From Acephala macrosclerotiorum (taxonomy: Eukaryota; Ascomycota; Leotiomycetes; Helotiales; Mollisiaceae), in contig MU119207.1 of assembly GCA_014904845.1 (NCBI GenBank), positions 434,001-498,000 of the forward strand: 64,000 nt of DNA. The letters run 5' to 3'. Below, piece by piece: positions 54,558 to 64,000 of this stretch; position 1 is the stretch's first letter, and each line of letters opens with the position of its first letter. The notes beneath the pieces were generated by a model, which worked only from the letters and a program-made list of their open reading frames with translations, was not told the DNA's origin and ran no database searches. A program made the translations under genes and the position numbers.

Positions 54558-55771
54558 TGCTTCTAGGTGTTGAAGAGGAATGGATCCACCGTAGGGAATG
54601 CGGATCGAGGTTTGCTTGTGTATGAAGTGGAGTATTCAGGAGCTGGCGGATGTCTTTCGAAGTTTGGGCGAGTGAAAGTTGGCGAAAAGATCGAGAGTCG
54701 AATCGCCTTCGTCAGGCGCCTCGAGAGCGGTCGTGAAAGCGCCAGGACAAGGCTGCGGAAAGAGGCTGTGAAGGTGAGGAGCAAACAAGAAACAGCTTTT
54801 GAAGTCTTGAGAATATACGAATTCACCTCATTGCCACCCTTTCAACAGCATACAAAACGCGCACAAAGAGCCCCGCAGCTTATTTTGGAAGCCACTTGAC
54901 TCGCTTACAATGCTCTCCATGTCCCAATCATTACTTAGCTTTGATCATTTCTCTGTCCATGCAGCTGGCCAAGCCATGGAAGAGGGCGAGACTGATGACT
55001 TAGCTTAAGTTCACGTGGTAGCTGATAAGCAGCTGCGAGCCCTGGTCGTATGAACTGGAAAATGTCCCATAGAGATTGGGACAATCTATTAGGGCAAATT
55101 TCATAGAATGAAATTGGACATTTGACTCGGATACGAAGCATGAAGGGCCATTTTCTTGTGTTCGACTCTAAGTTTCAGCCATCTGGTTCGAGAGGCGCCT
55201 TTAAAACTTATTTGCAATGTTGAGTTTCAAGCATATGCGGATTGTTTAGAGTATTTATAGCGTTCATAAGGAAAGAAGCATTTTAACTCAAATTCAAACG
55301 CCGTCTTTCTTCGGGATCAAAATAACGAGCGGCACTCTGACGACTCGAAGGCTTTTTTGATCTTCCCGCCATGCTTGTATACGCTAAGGGGCTGAGCTGG
55401 GACACCTTGGCCGACTAGAGCTTGTCCTTCTTGGAAAAGTCGTGCATATCGTCCCAAGCAACTCAAGTAGATAGAAAATACTACGCTTTGGATGGATCAG
55501 CTTTGGCGTTCCTGAGACATGGGTCCCGCATTCCAACCTGCGGCCAGCCGACTGACAGCGCCAACTGCGACAGCGGCCGCTTTCGAGGCCTGGCGGCAGC
55601 CTGTTCCGTTCCAGCACCGCTACACTATGTTGGTGCGGCCGCAGCCTTGTTGAACTTCAGATATTACTGTGATGCACTGAGGCTTTTTAAAAGTCCCAAA
55701 ACTCATGGTACATTCGAACAAACCGAGAACCGAACATAACCACCGCACAGCAGAAGCAGGAACATCACAAC
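54558..55771. other. intergenic, nothing recognised
   Basis: Short overlapping frames on both strands, none supported. Confidence 0.35.
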
Positions 55772-56666
55772 TTGATCAAGAAGTACAACATCCATTTTGA
55801 CGGGCCCATAGATGCTGAGGAGTGGCCATCAAGTCATCGAGCAACGTTCATCAGCATTAAGAAACTGGGGCGATCGGAGTTTGTTGAGTATCGTGAAAGT
55901 GTTGCAGTTGACTCTGAGGAGAAACTGTGGCGGGGATATGCAAAACATAGAGCCGAACAGATCTCAAATTGGCGAGAATCTGCCACAATGGCAGGAAGAA
56001 TGAAGCAGGCTGGCGAATGCCCCTGGAATCGGAAATATTGGCTCGATTTATGATCGAGGTAGCGTGTCGTGTGTGTCGGGCTCGCTTATGGAGTTCTGAA
56101 TTGGGAGCAGCAGCTTCTGGTCAGCTGTCTGCGTCACTGGAGGAACGGAGGAGAGAACGAAGGCGATGCACCTATCGTTCTGGGAGACGAGGGCTCGATA
56201 GGCTAGTGATAAGACCACTAATATCTGATGGTATAGCACTGACTTTGGGACTTAGCATTGGGCAAGGAGTCAACTTGTTGTTTGGTAATCGTGCTCGAGA
56301 GGCAATTGTCCATAATGTGAATCTGCAGCCAGCAACGCCGAAGAAATATGAACCCAATAGTGTATTTGGACTCCGAGCGACGAAGCGACTCGATCGTTTG
56401 CTAAGATGGAGGATAAAAGAGTCCCTGCTGGAGGAAAGAAGATCGGCGACTCTCTCCGGAGCACTCCATTCCGGCCTGATGGGGAGCCCATCGTCTTTCC
56501 CTTCCTTGTTTTGGAAGCAAAGTTTGAAAAGGGAAGGGGCAATTTCAGCGGCATTGAAACTCAGACAGCCTTGCCGTTCACGCTCTGCTCATATTTTTAC
56601 AGACATTTGCGAAATGCTTTAGCTCTACTTCTTATTCGTTCCGGAGCTCGCGATCGGAAAAGATGA
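55772..56666 (+). pseudogene. relic of a PD-(D/E)XK-like fungal protein
   Basis: Two registers together give a recognisable order of motifs. From about 56310: PKKYEPNSVFGLRATKRLDRL; then a one-base shift near 56400, and in the next register STPFRPDGEPIVFPFLVLEAKFE followed by GNFSGIETQTALPF. The block 'PDGEP-hydrophobic-LVLEAK' with its E-x-K, and the following 'IETQTA', is the hallmark of a common fungal family with a PD-(D/E)XK-type fold (family recalled from memory, role not established). The part before 56300 is less conserved and no clear start was found, and the end is out of frame. Read as an inactivated copy. Confidence 0.5.
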
Positions 56667-56704
56667 TTTCGATATTTAGAAGGACAATCGAGAGGCTTTT
56701 AACC

Positions 56705-56863
56705 CCGCTCCGTCAAAAGAGTCAGCAATGCTCAAAAAGGTGGTCAAGATAGCGTACTCGTCAAAAATAGCCTTGAACTGGCTCGATGCGTCGACGAAGT
56801 CCTGATCTTGTTGGCAAGCTCGATTACGGCGATGAAGTCACCTATACTAAAACCGAAGCTCAT
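56705..56863 (-). pseudogene. 5' fragment of a STAND/ankyrin-type fungal gene
   Basis: At 56863 the minus strand starts MSFGFSIGDFIAVIELANKI, which closely matches the N-terminal domain found at the start of many fungal STAND and ankyrin proteins ('MSFGFGVGDFI..L..A..IRK'). A base is then lost and the register changes to DFVDASSQFKAIFDE, which is the expected continuation. Nothing further of such a gene follows, so it is an isolated first-exon relic. Confidence 0.5.
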
Positions 56864-57546
56864 TGTGATATTAATCACAGCTCCGTCATTAGTACGCCAG
56901 AAGGCAGGCTGAGAGAGAGTGAGATAAGAGAAAGCAGAGAACAAAAGAGAATTGCTCTGATGTCGTCGGCTCTCAGCCTCACGAGGCTGGACTGCGCCCC
57001 CATGACAGACTCGGGCCTGATGCGTTGGCCACGTTAGACTTGCATAGGAGGCCGAGATTGGCCATTCGGGCCTCATGAAGCTGATCTGAGGAGTGTGCTA
57101 AATTGCCACTCCGCGAAATGCTCTGGCTGGAGTAGTCACTACCATTACACACCGCAAGGTATTAACATAGGAGGCACGGCCCGCTTCGTAGATCTTTGAG
57201 ATGGAGCGGGTGAGTGCACAGCCAAGGTGCTGTCACGCGCGATCGTCTACAGATTGCAGCGACGACTAATCCGACACGTTCTTGCCGCCAACGCGAGTAT
57301 CTGGGGTCTTACAGAGCGTCTACTACGAAATCTGCCCATTCTGCATACTCAGAAATGATTTTGGTCGAAATTAGAGAACTTTTTTTTTTTTTTGATATGG
57401 TCGCACGGGCCTTGGTCAGTCATAGCTCGGATGCTGCACAGCTCAGCTTCCCTGCACTGCCACGCACGAATTCACAAATTTAACCGGAACATTAAGTTCT
57501 TGTGAAATGTTGCCTTCAGAGCCATCTTGGCCTAATCTTCACAGAA
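56864..57546. other. upstream region of the NLR gene
   Basis: No gene supported; contains a T14 run near 57381-57394. Expected to hold the NLR promoter. Confidence 0.35.
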
Positions 57547-60347
57547 ATGCGTCTTCTGGAACTTAACGATAACGGCGACCTCAGCCTGATTGAGCGTGCT
57601 AGTGGCAGTATTCCAGAGTATGCTATCCTCTCGCATACTTGGGGGCCAGATGGCGACGAGGTCATTTACGAGGACCTCATCCAGGGTACAGGCAAGCACA
57701 AGCCTGGCTATGAGAAGATTAGGTTCTGTGCAAAGCAAGCCGAGAGGGATGGGCTAAAATATTTCTGGATCGATACTTGCTGCATCAATAAGGCAAATTT
57801 CACTGAGCTCTCAGAGGCCATCAACTCCATGTTTCGCTGGTACCGAAAAGCCACTCGGTGTTATGTGTATCTTTCGGATGTTCCGGAGCCCCAGAACCCT
57901 ACGTCGACAGTGGAAGCAGCTTTCCCAAACAGCCGATGGTTCAAGCGAGGCTGGACGCTCCAAGAGCTCATAGCACCATCTGTCGTTCAGTTCTTCTCCC
58001 GAACAGGCAAATTTCTGGGCGACAAGACCTTGCTAGAGCAACAAATTCACCAAATAACAGGGATTGCTATTGAAGCTCTTCGAGGAAGCCCTCTATCTGA
58101 ATTCGAATCGGCCGAGCGACTATCGTGGGCCGCAAGACGTGAAACGACAGTTGAAGAAGACGCTGCGTACTGCCTGTTAGGAATTTTTGACATTCATATG
58201 CCGCTCATCTACGGTGAGGGACGGAGAAAAGCATTAGAAAGGCTTCAGAGGGAGGTTCAATTGTCATCAAATGCAGCATCGCTCGCCCCAATAGATTCTA
58301 CTTGGATTGTGCCGTTCAGAAGGAATCCCAGCTTCACTGGTCGCCAATCTCAGCTTGCTCAACTTGAAGAGATGCTCTTTGCCAAAGATCACACCGCGAA
58401 GATTGCAATTACTGGACTCGGAGGTGTTGGAAAGACGCAGCTGGTGCTTGAGCTTCTCTACCGAACGAAAGAAAAGCACAACCACTTTTCGATCATCTGG
58501 ATACCGGCAATCAGCTTAGAAAGTCTTTATCAGGCTTACCTTGACATTGCGCGGCAACTTGGAATACCCGGCTGGGAAGGCGAGAAGGCCGACGTGAAGA
58601 AGCTGGTGCAAGACTACCTGAGTAGGGATAGTGCAGGACAGTGGCTCCTTGTATTCGACAACGCCGATGACGACGAGATGTGGTTCGCCGAGCCGGGACC
58701 TGAGAAAAGGCCAAGACCGGGGCGGCGCGGTTTGGTCGACTACCTCCCGAGAAGCAAGCAAGGATGCGTCATCTTCACTACGCGTAATAGGAAGGTTGCA
58801 GTCAAGCTCGCACAACAGAACGTCGTAGAAGTTCCAGAGATGGACGAAGAAGTGGCCACGCAACTACTGCAAAAGTGTCTTCTACATCCAGACATAGTCC
58901 ACAACCAGCGGGACACGGCAGCCCTTCTCGCAGAGCTCACTTACCTTCCACTGGCCATTGTTCAGGCAGCCGCATATATTAACGAGAACGGTATCGTACT
59001 GTCGGATTACTTATCGCTTCTGGTAGATCAAGAAGAAGTCGTCGACCTTCTTAGTGAAGAGTTTGAGGATGATGGGAGATACCGGGAGGCGAGGAACCCC
59101 GTGGCCATGACTTGGCTTATCTTGTTCGAGCAGATCCGGCGGCGCAACTCTCTTGCCGCCGATTACCTCTCGTTCATGGCCTGCGTAGATCCAAGGGATA
59201 TTCCGCAATCTCTTCTACCGCCAGGACCGTCGCGGAAGAAGGAGATAGATGCTATTGGAACGCTTCATGCGTATGCATTTATCACCAGACGGCCAGCAAA
59301 TCTTGCACTGGATCTTCACCGGCTGGTGCATTTAGCGACACGGAACTGGCTTCGGAAAGAAGGGACGCTTACCCAGTCGGCGAACATAGCAATCGTGCGA
59401 CTTGAGGAAATATTCCCGGACGATGACAACAAGAATAGGAGTGTTTGGAGGATGTACCTGCCACATGCGCGCTATACATTGGAATCTGATCTGGTCAATA
59501 AAGATGGGGAGATATGGCTAGATCTTATGTGGAGATACGGAGTGTGTCTCTACAGGGACGGAAGGTGGAATGAGGCTGAGGCATCATTTACTCAAGTACT
59601 CGAAACTCAAAAGACGGTGCTCGGTGTGGACCATCCAAATACGTTGGCCAGCATGGCGAACATAGCGTTGACATACAATGATCAAGGCCGATGGGACCAG
59701 GCTAAAGGACTATTTGTACAAGTAATAGAAATTAGTAAAAGGGTACTTGGCGCNNNNNNNNNNNNNNNNNNNNNNNNNNNNNNNNNNNNNNNNNNNNNNN
59801 NNNNNNNNNNNNNNNNNNNNNNNNNNNNNNNNNNNNNNNNNNNNNNNNNNNNNNNNNNNNNNNNNNNNNNNNNNNNNNNNNNNNNNNNNNNNNNNNNNNN
59901 NNNNNNNNNNNNNNNNNNNNNNNNNNNNNNNNNNNNNNNNNNNNNNNNNNNNNNNNNNNNNNNNNNNNNNNNNNNNNNNNNNNNNNNNNNNNNNNNNNNN
60001 NNNNNNNNNNNNNNNNNNNNNNNNNNNNGGTGTCGACGTATGAGAATCAAGGCCGATGGAACCAGGCCGAAGAGTTGAGTGTGCAAGTAATGGAAACGAG
60101 CAAGAGGGTACTTGGTCTAGAGCATCCACACACGTTGATTAGTATGGCCAACCTGGCGTCAATATACAAGGATCAAGGCCGATGGGACGAGGCCGAAAAG
60201 TTGTTTGTACAAGTGGTGATGACGAGCAAGAGGGTGTTTGGGGCGGAACATCCAAACACATTCACTAGTATAAACAACCTAACCATTACCCGGGAAGACA
60301 TGGGGCGAGACACGGAGTCTATAAAACTAATGAAAGATTGCGTATAG
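57547..60347 (+). CDS. HET-NB-ARC-TPR NOD-like receptor, assembly gap in the repeat domain
   Basis: The start MRLLELNDNGDLSL at 57547 is typical for HET proteins. HET domain (about residues 25-170): YAILSHTWG, KYFWIDTCCI, RGWTLQELIAP. NB-ARC (about 265-560): P-loop GLGGVGKTQ near residue 290, Walker B WLLVFDNADD near 367, GCVIFTTRNRK, and LTYLPLAIVQAAAYI (GLPL-like). The C terminus is a TPR array of 42-residue units: DQGRWDQAKGLFVQVIEIS before the gap and NQGRWNQAEELSVQVMETS and DQGRWDEAEKLFVQVVMTS after it. The 275-N gap (59754-60028) changes register, so its true length is unknown. Such proteins act in heterokaryon incompatibility and fungal innate immunity: ligand binding to repeats frees the HET domain to trigger cell death. 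The frame ends at TAG 60345-60347. Confidence 0.9.
59754..60028. other. assembly gap (275 N) within TPR repeats
   Basis: The unknown bases fall between near-identical 126-bp repeat units, so the gap probably marks a collapsed tandem repeat. The number of repeats is not known. Confidence 0.95.
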
Positions 60348-60428
60348 CTACGGAAGCAGATCTTAGGCATTGATCATCTCGGTACTCTGTCGTCGTCTGC
60401 TGCATCAAGTAGGTTGGATAGAATCTGA
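60348..60428 (+). pseudogene. NLR C-terminal tail behind a TAG-CTA stop
   Basis: In the same register after the TAG, 26 codons read LRKQILGIDHLGTLSSSAAS and a little more before TGA 60426-60428. This is the usual ending of TPR-type NLRs ('CVQLRxxxLGxDHPxTLSSSAALSRW'), with the stop in the place of the Gln. CAG-to-TAG is the simplest origin. Confidence 0.6.
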
Positions 60429-61945
60429 AGATTAATCCTTCAGTTGCGGATGGACAGGAGAGCGTAATGATTTAGATTAATCATTAGGAAATGAAATGTC
60501 TGTGACAGTAGCTTCTGCCAAGTGTTCTAGATCCTTCGTCAAGAGAAGCCTGCAAAATACGAAGTATCACCTCCTGCAACCCCTACTTTTTGGAAGCCAC
60601 GACTGGCTAGAGATCTGCCAGGGCCTCCTTTTCCGACAGGGGTGAAAAGAATTCAGAGGCCTACAAAAGGTGACACCGGTTTTGCAGGCTACTGTATCAA
60701 CAGATTATTCTAATATGTTTTTCTAAAAGTCTAATACTTTATCGAATTTCGAAGGCTTCGTGGCTGCGGGCTGGCACCTATGTATTGAGTTGGGGTGAAG
60801 GTTGGGATCCAGACTATGCTCACATCGGGAACGAATATATAATTCAATATACATTTAAAAAAAAAGTTGATTGATTACTTAATAATAATCCCGGCTTTTG
60901 ATTGTGATTTTTAAGTTTGAGACAGTCAGATTATTTTTACGCTCTTTTCAATTATAATTAATTTTTATATTTAAAATTTTAAATAATATATATATTTAAA
61001 TATATTATTTTATTTTTAATTTTTAATAAAAAATTTCAGATTTCAAATAATAACATGTTTTGAAATCCGTTTTAACTAGCAATTTCATTTCATTGGAAAT
61101 AATTACTAAGCGCTAATACTGCTTAATTTCTTTAAGCGAAAAACTCTTTCTGCTGCTGGGTAATTTGCGTCCAAGTGTCGATCGATAGAGCGAAGCCGTT
61201 CGATCGGCTGGGAATGTCCTTTTGCTTCGTTTGTGGAATTCATCACGAATTTGGTTAATGATAATTACTAGATTGATTTTCAGCGAACGAGCGCCTGCGT
61301 GGATTGATACTTACTACGCAAGAGATTTCGGAATCAGATTTGTGAGTCGACAAAGACGTGGATCTGAAAATGCAGGATGTCGTGCCCAAGCGTAGAATCT
61401 GGAGGTCGTCTGTCGTCAGTGAACGTGAGAATGGACATGATAGAGTGCGAAGAGATCTTGAACGTGAGAAATAGCTCTTTGAGATTTGAATTTAGACTGA
61501 GTCGCAATTTTTGCATGACCAGTGGAGATGAGTCAAAAGCCAAAGACCACTCAAATCCGGGATGTGTGTGGGTGCCAGCGCAGGTTATCTAGTCTAGGGC
61601 ACTCTTTTGTCCTTGGGAGGCTATCATGCGTTGGCGTGGTTGTATTCGTGGCTGCGAGGACGTTGTGGCCGCGCAGTTCAGCTCGTCCTAGCACATGCAG
61701 AGACAAGCAGCTCGTCGTGATCTTCGAGATGGCCGTGCAAACAGTGGTATCAGCAGAGTCTTGGTCTCACAGCTCTCTACCTTCGTACCGGGAGTTTGGT
61801 TTCTGAGCGTCGGACGGGAGAGGATGAGTGATTCACAAGCTAATTAGGAAGTTTCAATTTCATTCGAGCGGTAAGGAGACACGCAACGTGGGGCTGGTAG
61901 GTAAGTTTGACTTCCAATAATAGCTTCTTCTGCTAGTCAGAAAAC
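60429..61945. other. intergenic with an AT-rich patch
   Basis: No gene supported. 60840-61130 is AT-rich with poly-A and TTTAAA words, similar to the other RIP-like patches; it may be an old element. Short frames at 61377-61806 are not supported. Confidence 0.4.
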
Positions 61946-63052
61946 CTATTGAACTTTACCCCTTGCTGCAACAGGCCAAATCTCCTCAATCACGCCCTTA
62001 CGATGCGCATAGTAAAAGTCGTGCAAGTTAACAGTCGGGTCAATATGACTTGGAATCATCTCCACCCTCGCGCCAACAGGGATATCGGGTTCATTCTCCC
62101 CCCATTCAAGCCAACCGTGCTCATCCCCCATAGCCGTGTAGGTTACACCAGGCATGTCCTTTGGTTCCGCATACCCACTATCCGTGGTCAACGTCTTCAA
62201 ACCAGCATCGATAGTAACACGACGTTCAGATGCAGATTTGCTGATAGCGGTCGAAATGATAGTCAGACTATGAGAGAAATAACTGCCAACTGCATTCCTA
62301 TAGTCAGAATCCATAAAGATGAAAGAGCCTGGCTGCACTTCTGTGACCCCTGGACTCGTGGCGCAGAATTCGGCAGTCCCAGTTCCTCCGGTAGTGACGA
62401 CTTGGATGTCGAACCCTTTCTCCCGTAGCAATGTCGCCGTTCCTGTAAGAACCGCCATGGAATCTCGGCATTGTTTCTCTCTTTCTTCGCGGCCATGTAC
62501 ATGCTGGAGATGTCCCTCGTAGCCTTGAACTCCGATAAGCTTCAAATGATCGAGTGTAGAAATGTGCTGCGCGAGAGCCAGCGCCGATTCAGGGTCGACA
62601 CCCGTTCGATGCAAGCCGACGTCAAGGTCAATCAAAACCTGGATTGGCTTCTCGGTGCCAGAATCTCTCAGCGCAGTATTGATAGCCGTGGCTCCGATCT
62701 CACTATCAACGACGATTCGAATTCTTGGATGTTTGCGAAACAGCTCAACGAGACGACCAACCTTGGCTGCTCCGATTATCTCACACGTGATCAGGACGTC
62801 CTCGACGCCTTCTGCGGCCATGATTTCCGCCTCGCTGACTTTGGCCACACATCCACCTATGGCGCCTGCTGCGATCAGCTTTTTGGCGAGAACGGGGCTT
62901 TTGGTCGTCTTCAGATGCGGTCTGATCTTAACGCCTAACGGCTTCAGGAGCAGCATCAGCTTTCGGATGTTTTCCTCCATTATGTCGAGATCGACGACCA
63001 TGGAAGGCGTATCGAGGCTCTCGAGCCGGTCCCCTGGCTTGGGGTTGTACAT
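61946..63052 (-). CDS. D-threonine aldolase-type PLP enzyme (alanine racemase-like fold)
   Basis: Single exon, 368 residues. The N-terminal domain is the fold-III (alanine racemase) barrel: LDTPSMVVDLDIMEENI, then KIRPHLKTTKSP with the PLP lysine of the RPHxKTxK motif near residue 48, then DVLITCEI and GLHRTGV. Later TTGGTGTAEFC binds the cofactor phosphate. In the C-terminal domain IPSHIDPTVNLHDFYY carries an HxD pair; D-threonine aldolases use His and Asp to hold the divalent metal, whereas eukaryotic D-serine dehydratases have His and Cys, so I favour D-threonine aldolase. It would split D-threonine (or a related D-3-hydroxy amino acid) to glycine and an aldehyde. Length fits the family. 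Confidence 0.85.
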   Translation of the reverse strand: MYNPKPGDRLESLDTPSMVVDLDIMEENIRKLMLLLKPLGVKIRPHLKTTKSPVLAKKLIAAGAIGGCVAKVSEAEIMAAEGVEDVLITCEIIGAAKVGRLVELFRKHPRIRIVVDSEIGATAINTALRDSGTEKPIQVLIDLDVGLHRTGVDPESALALAQHISTLDHLKLIGVQGYEGHLQHVHGREEREKQCRDSMAVLTGTATLLREKGFDIQVVTTGGTGTAEFCATSPGVTEVQPGSFIFMDSDYRNAVGSYFSHSLTIISTAISKSASERRVTIDAGLKTLTTDSGYAEPKDMPGVTYTAMGDEHGWLEWGENEPDIPVGARVEMIPSHIDPTVNLHDFYYAHRKGVIEEIWPVAARGKVQ

Positions 63053-63738
63053 CTCGTACGTCTGAATTCCGATGTCGGAATGAACTGTGTTTCAAAAACC
63101 TAGGGTTGTTATTTTCCCCCCCCCAGGAGACTAGGAGAAAATATATCTAGATTGCTTCTGGATTGAAAAGAGGACACGAATAGGTCGAGAGTAGATGCGG
63201 AGGTGGAGGAATCAAAGTGATGCTAAAGTTACCGTTGAAACGGACTTCCTGACATTTGAATCTTACTTAAGGTCAATCCCACTTTTCCTCATAAACCAAT
63301 ACGTGTGCACACCTGTCCAGCCAATCAACTACCTGACCCCCACAAAAAAGTGTGGAAATGCATTTTAGGAGGTAACGTAGTATTTGGCTCGCTAAAAGAA
63401 AAACAAAAAGGAATTCCACACTCCACTTTTCGTGCACAGATTGTGATCTCCAATCCACAAAGAGGTTCTGGTGGGTAGGGGTCACAAATGGCAATAAGAG
63501 TGATTCGGCTATTCACCTGTTGCAACGCAACCGTTTTATCGTCAAGTAGAACAGATGGTGACAAGCCAATACACCATTGGGTGAAAGCTACTGCCCATGG
63601 CGCACCTGATTTGAAGAAACCTTAGCATAGCTTTAGCATAGCTTTAGGGTGGAAAGCGGCGCTCACAATATCTTCGCTACCCGGAGGACACTTACACGAA
63701 GAAGCTTTGAACGTGATATAAGATCCATCACCAATTCT
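63053..63738. other. intergenic, nothing recognised
   Basis: Includes a C10 run at 63117-63126 and the upstream region of the aldolase gene. Confidence 0.4.
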
Positions 63739-64000
63739 TTACAAGTGTCGAAATGCATCGACCAAGTTCGCTAGCTCGTCTGGGCTTGGCACAGCCATAT
63801 ACTCTTTCCACTCTGTCTCTAGTGGTTTTCCAACGGTCCTGGACAGTTGAGTAGAATAGCCTTCCATCCACCAAGGGACAGAGATTGTCGAACAATGCTC
63901 AACAAGAAAACTTACGAACCCATCCGACATAATCGCTGCTATCGAAAGCACTGTCGTTAAGCTATGGAAGAACGAAGAAATTGGTAGTATCTGACAGTAG
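63739..64000 (-). CDS. 3' end of a gene cut by the window edge (uncertain)
   Basis: The minus strand shows splice-like signals: an acceptor CCATAG near 63960, a short exon, a strong donor GTAAGT, and an acceptor TGTCCAG near 63841, then a coding-looking tail with VGKPLETEWKEYMAVPSPDE that stops at 63739. The phases of the two exons do not agree without a one-base change; in the spliced register an earlier stop is reached. So the exact end is uncertain and the product is unknown. Confidence 0.3.
   Translation of the reverse strand, partial: YCQILPISSFFHSLTTVLSIAAIMSDGFVSFLVEHCSTISVPWWMEGYSTQLSRTVGKPLETEWKEYMAVPSPDELANLVDAFRHL

Noticed and set aside
56048..56554. minus-strand frames over the PD-(D/E)XK relic
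   Set aside because: The recognisable motifs are on the plus strand.

Overview
This is a 64-kb window from a filamentous ascomycete (Pezizomycotina). A helotialean (Leotiomycetes) origin is an inference from gene content; no marker gene proves it. The supporting signs are short spliceosomal introns of about 31-220 bp, a secreted GH11 xylanase with a CBM1 tail, HET/NB-ARC/TPR and 2EXR proteins, a DUF6604-like relic, small decayed DNA transposons, and AT-rich patches of the kind left by repeat-induced point mutation (RIP). No tRNA, rRNA or CRISPR was recognised.

Layout. 0-14 kb: the 3' end of one gene, a long Ser-rich secreted protein, a conserved fungal two-helix membrane protein, a salicylate-hydroxylase-like FAD monooxygenase, a Lys-rich protein whose 3' end was overwritten by a MITE, an SDR oxidoreductase and a polyQ/polyT protein. 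14.6-22.3 kb: a tandem array, all on the minus strand, of four or five clearly related genes (plus one doubtful member) of a family I do not recognise. Two copies look intact, two carry one in-frame stop each, and one is a frameshifted relic. This is the best candidate for an undescribed system here. 24-35 kb: a hypothetical gene with three exons, an acidic nuclear-type protein, two low-complexity hypothetical genes (one starting with an acylation motif), and the xylanase, whose CBM1 is cut off by a stop codon. 36-46.6 kb: sparse; a 2EXR gene, then an island of three transposon-derived elements (PIF/Harbinger-like, hAT-like, TA-target), the last inserted in frame inside a membrane-protein gene, followed by a second, also broken, membrane-protein gene. 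47.8-50.2 kb: a GT90/CAP10-type glycosyltransferase and a frameshifted small secreted protein. 51.5-57 kb: a decayed DUF6604-like gene holding another MITE, then relics of a PD-(D/E)XK-like gene and of a STAND N-terminal domain. 57.5-60.4 kb: a HET-NB-ARC-TPR receptor with an assembly gap in its TPR array. 61.9-64 kb: a D-threonine aldolase-type enzyme and the end of another gene.

The genes do not form one pathway. The recurring theme is gene birth and decay: tandem duplication, MITE insertion, single stops or frameshifts in otherwise conserved genes, and immune-type (NLR/HET) genes beside their own wreckage. Several stops fit CpA-to-TpA change, but some of the single-base defects could be assembly errors. 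Exon coordinates were worked out by hand from splice sites and reading frame, without transcript data.
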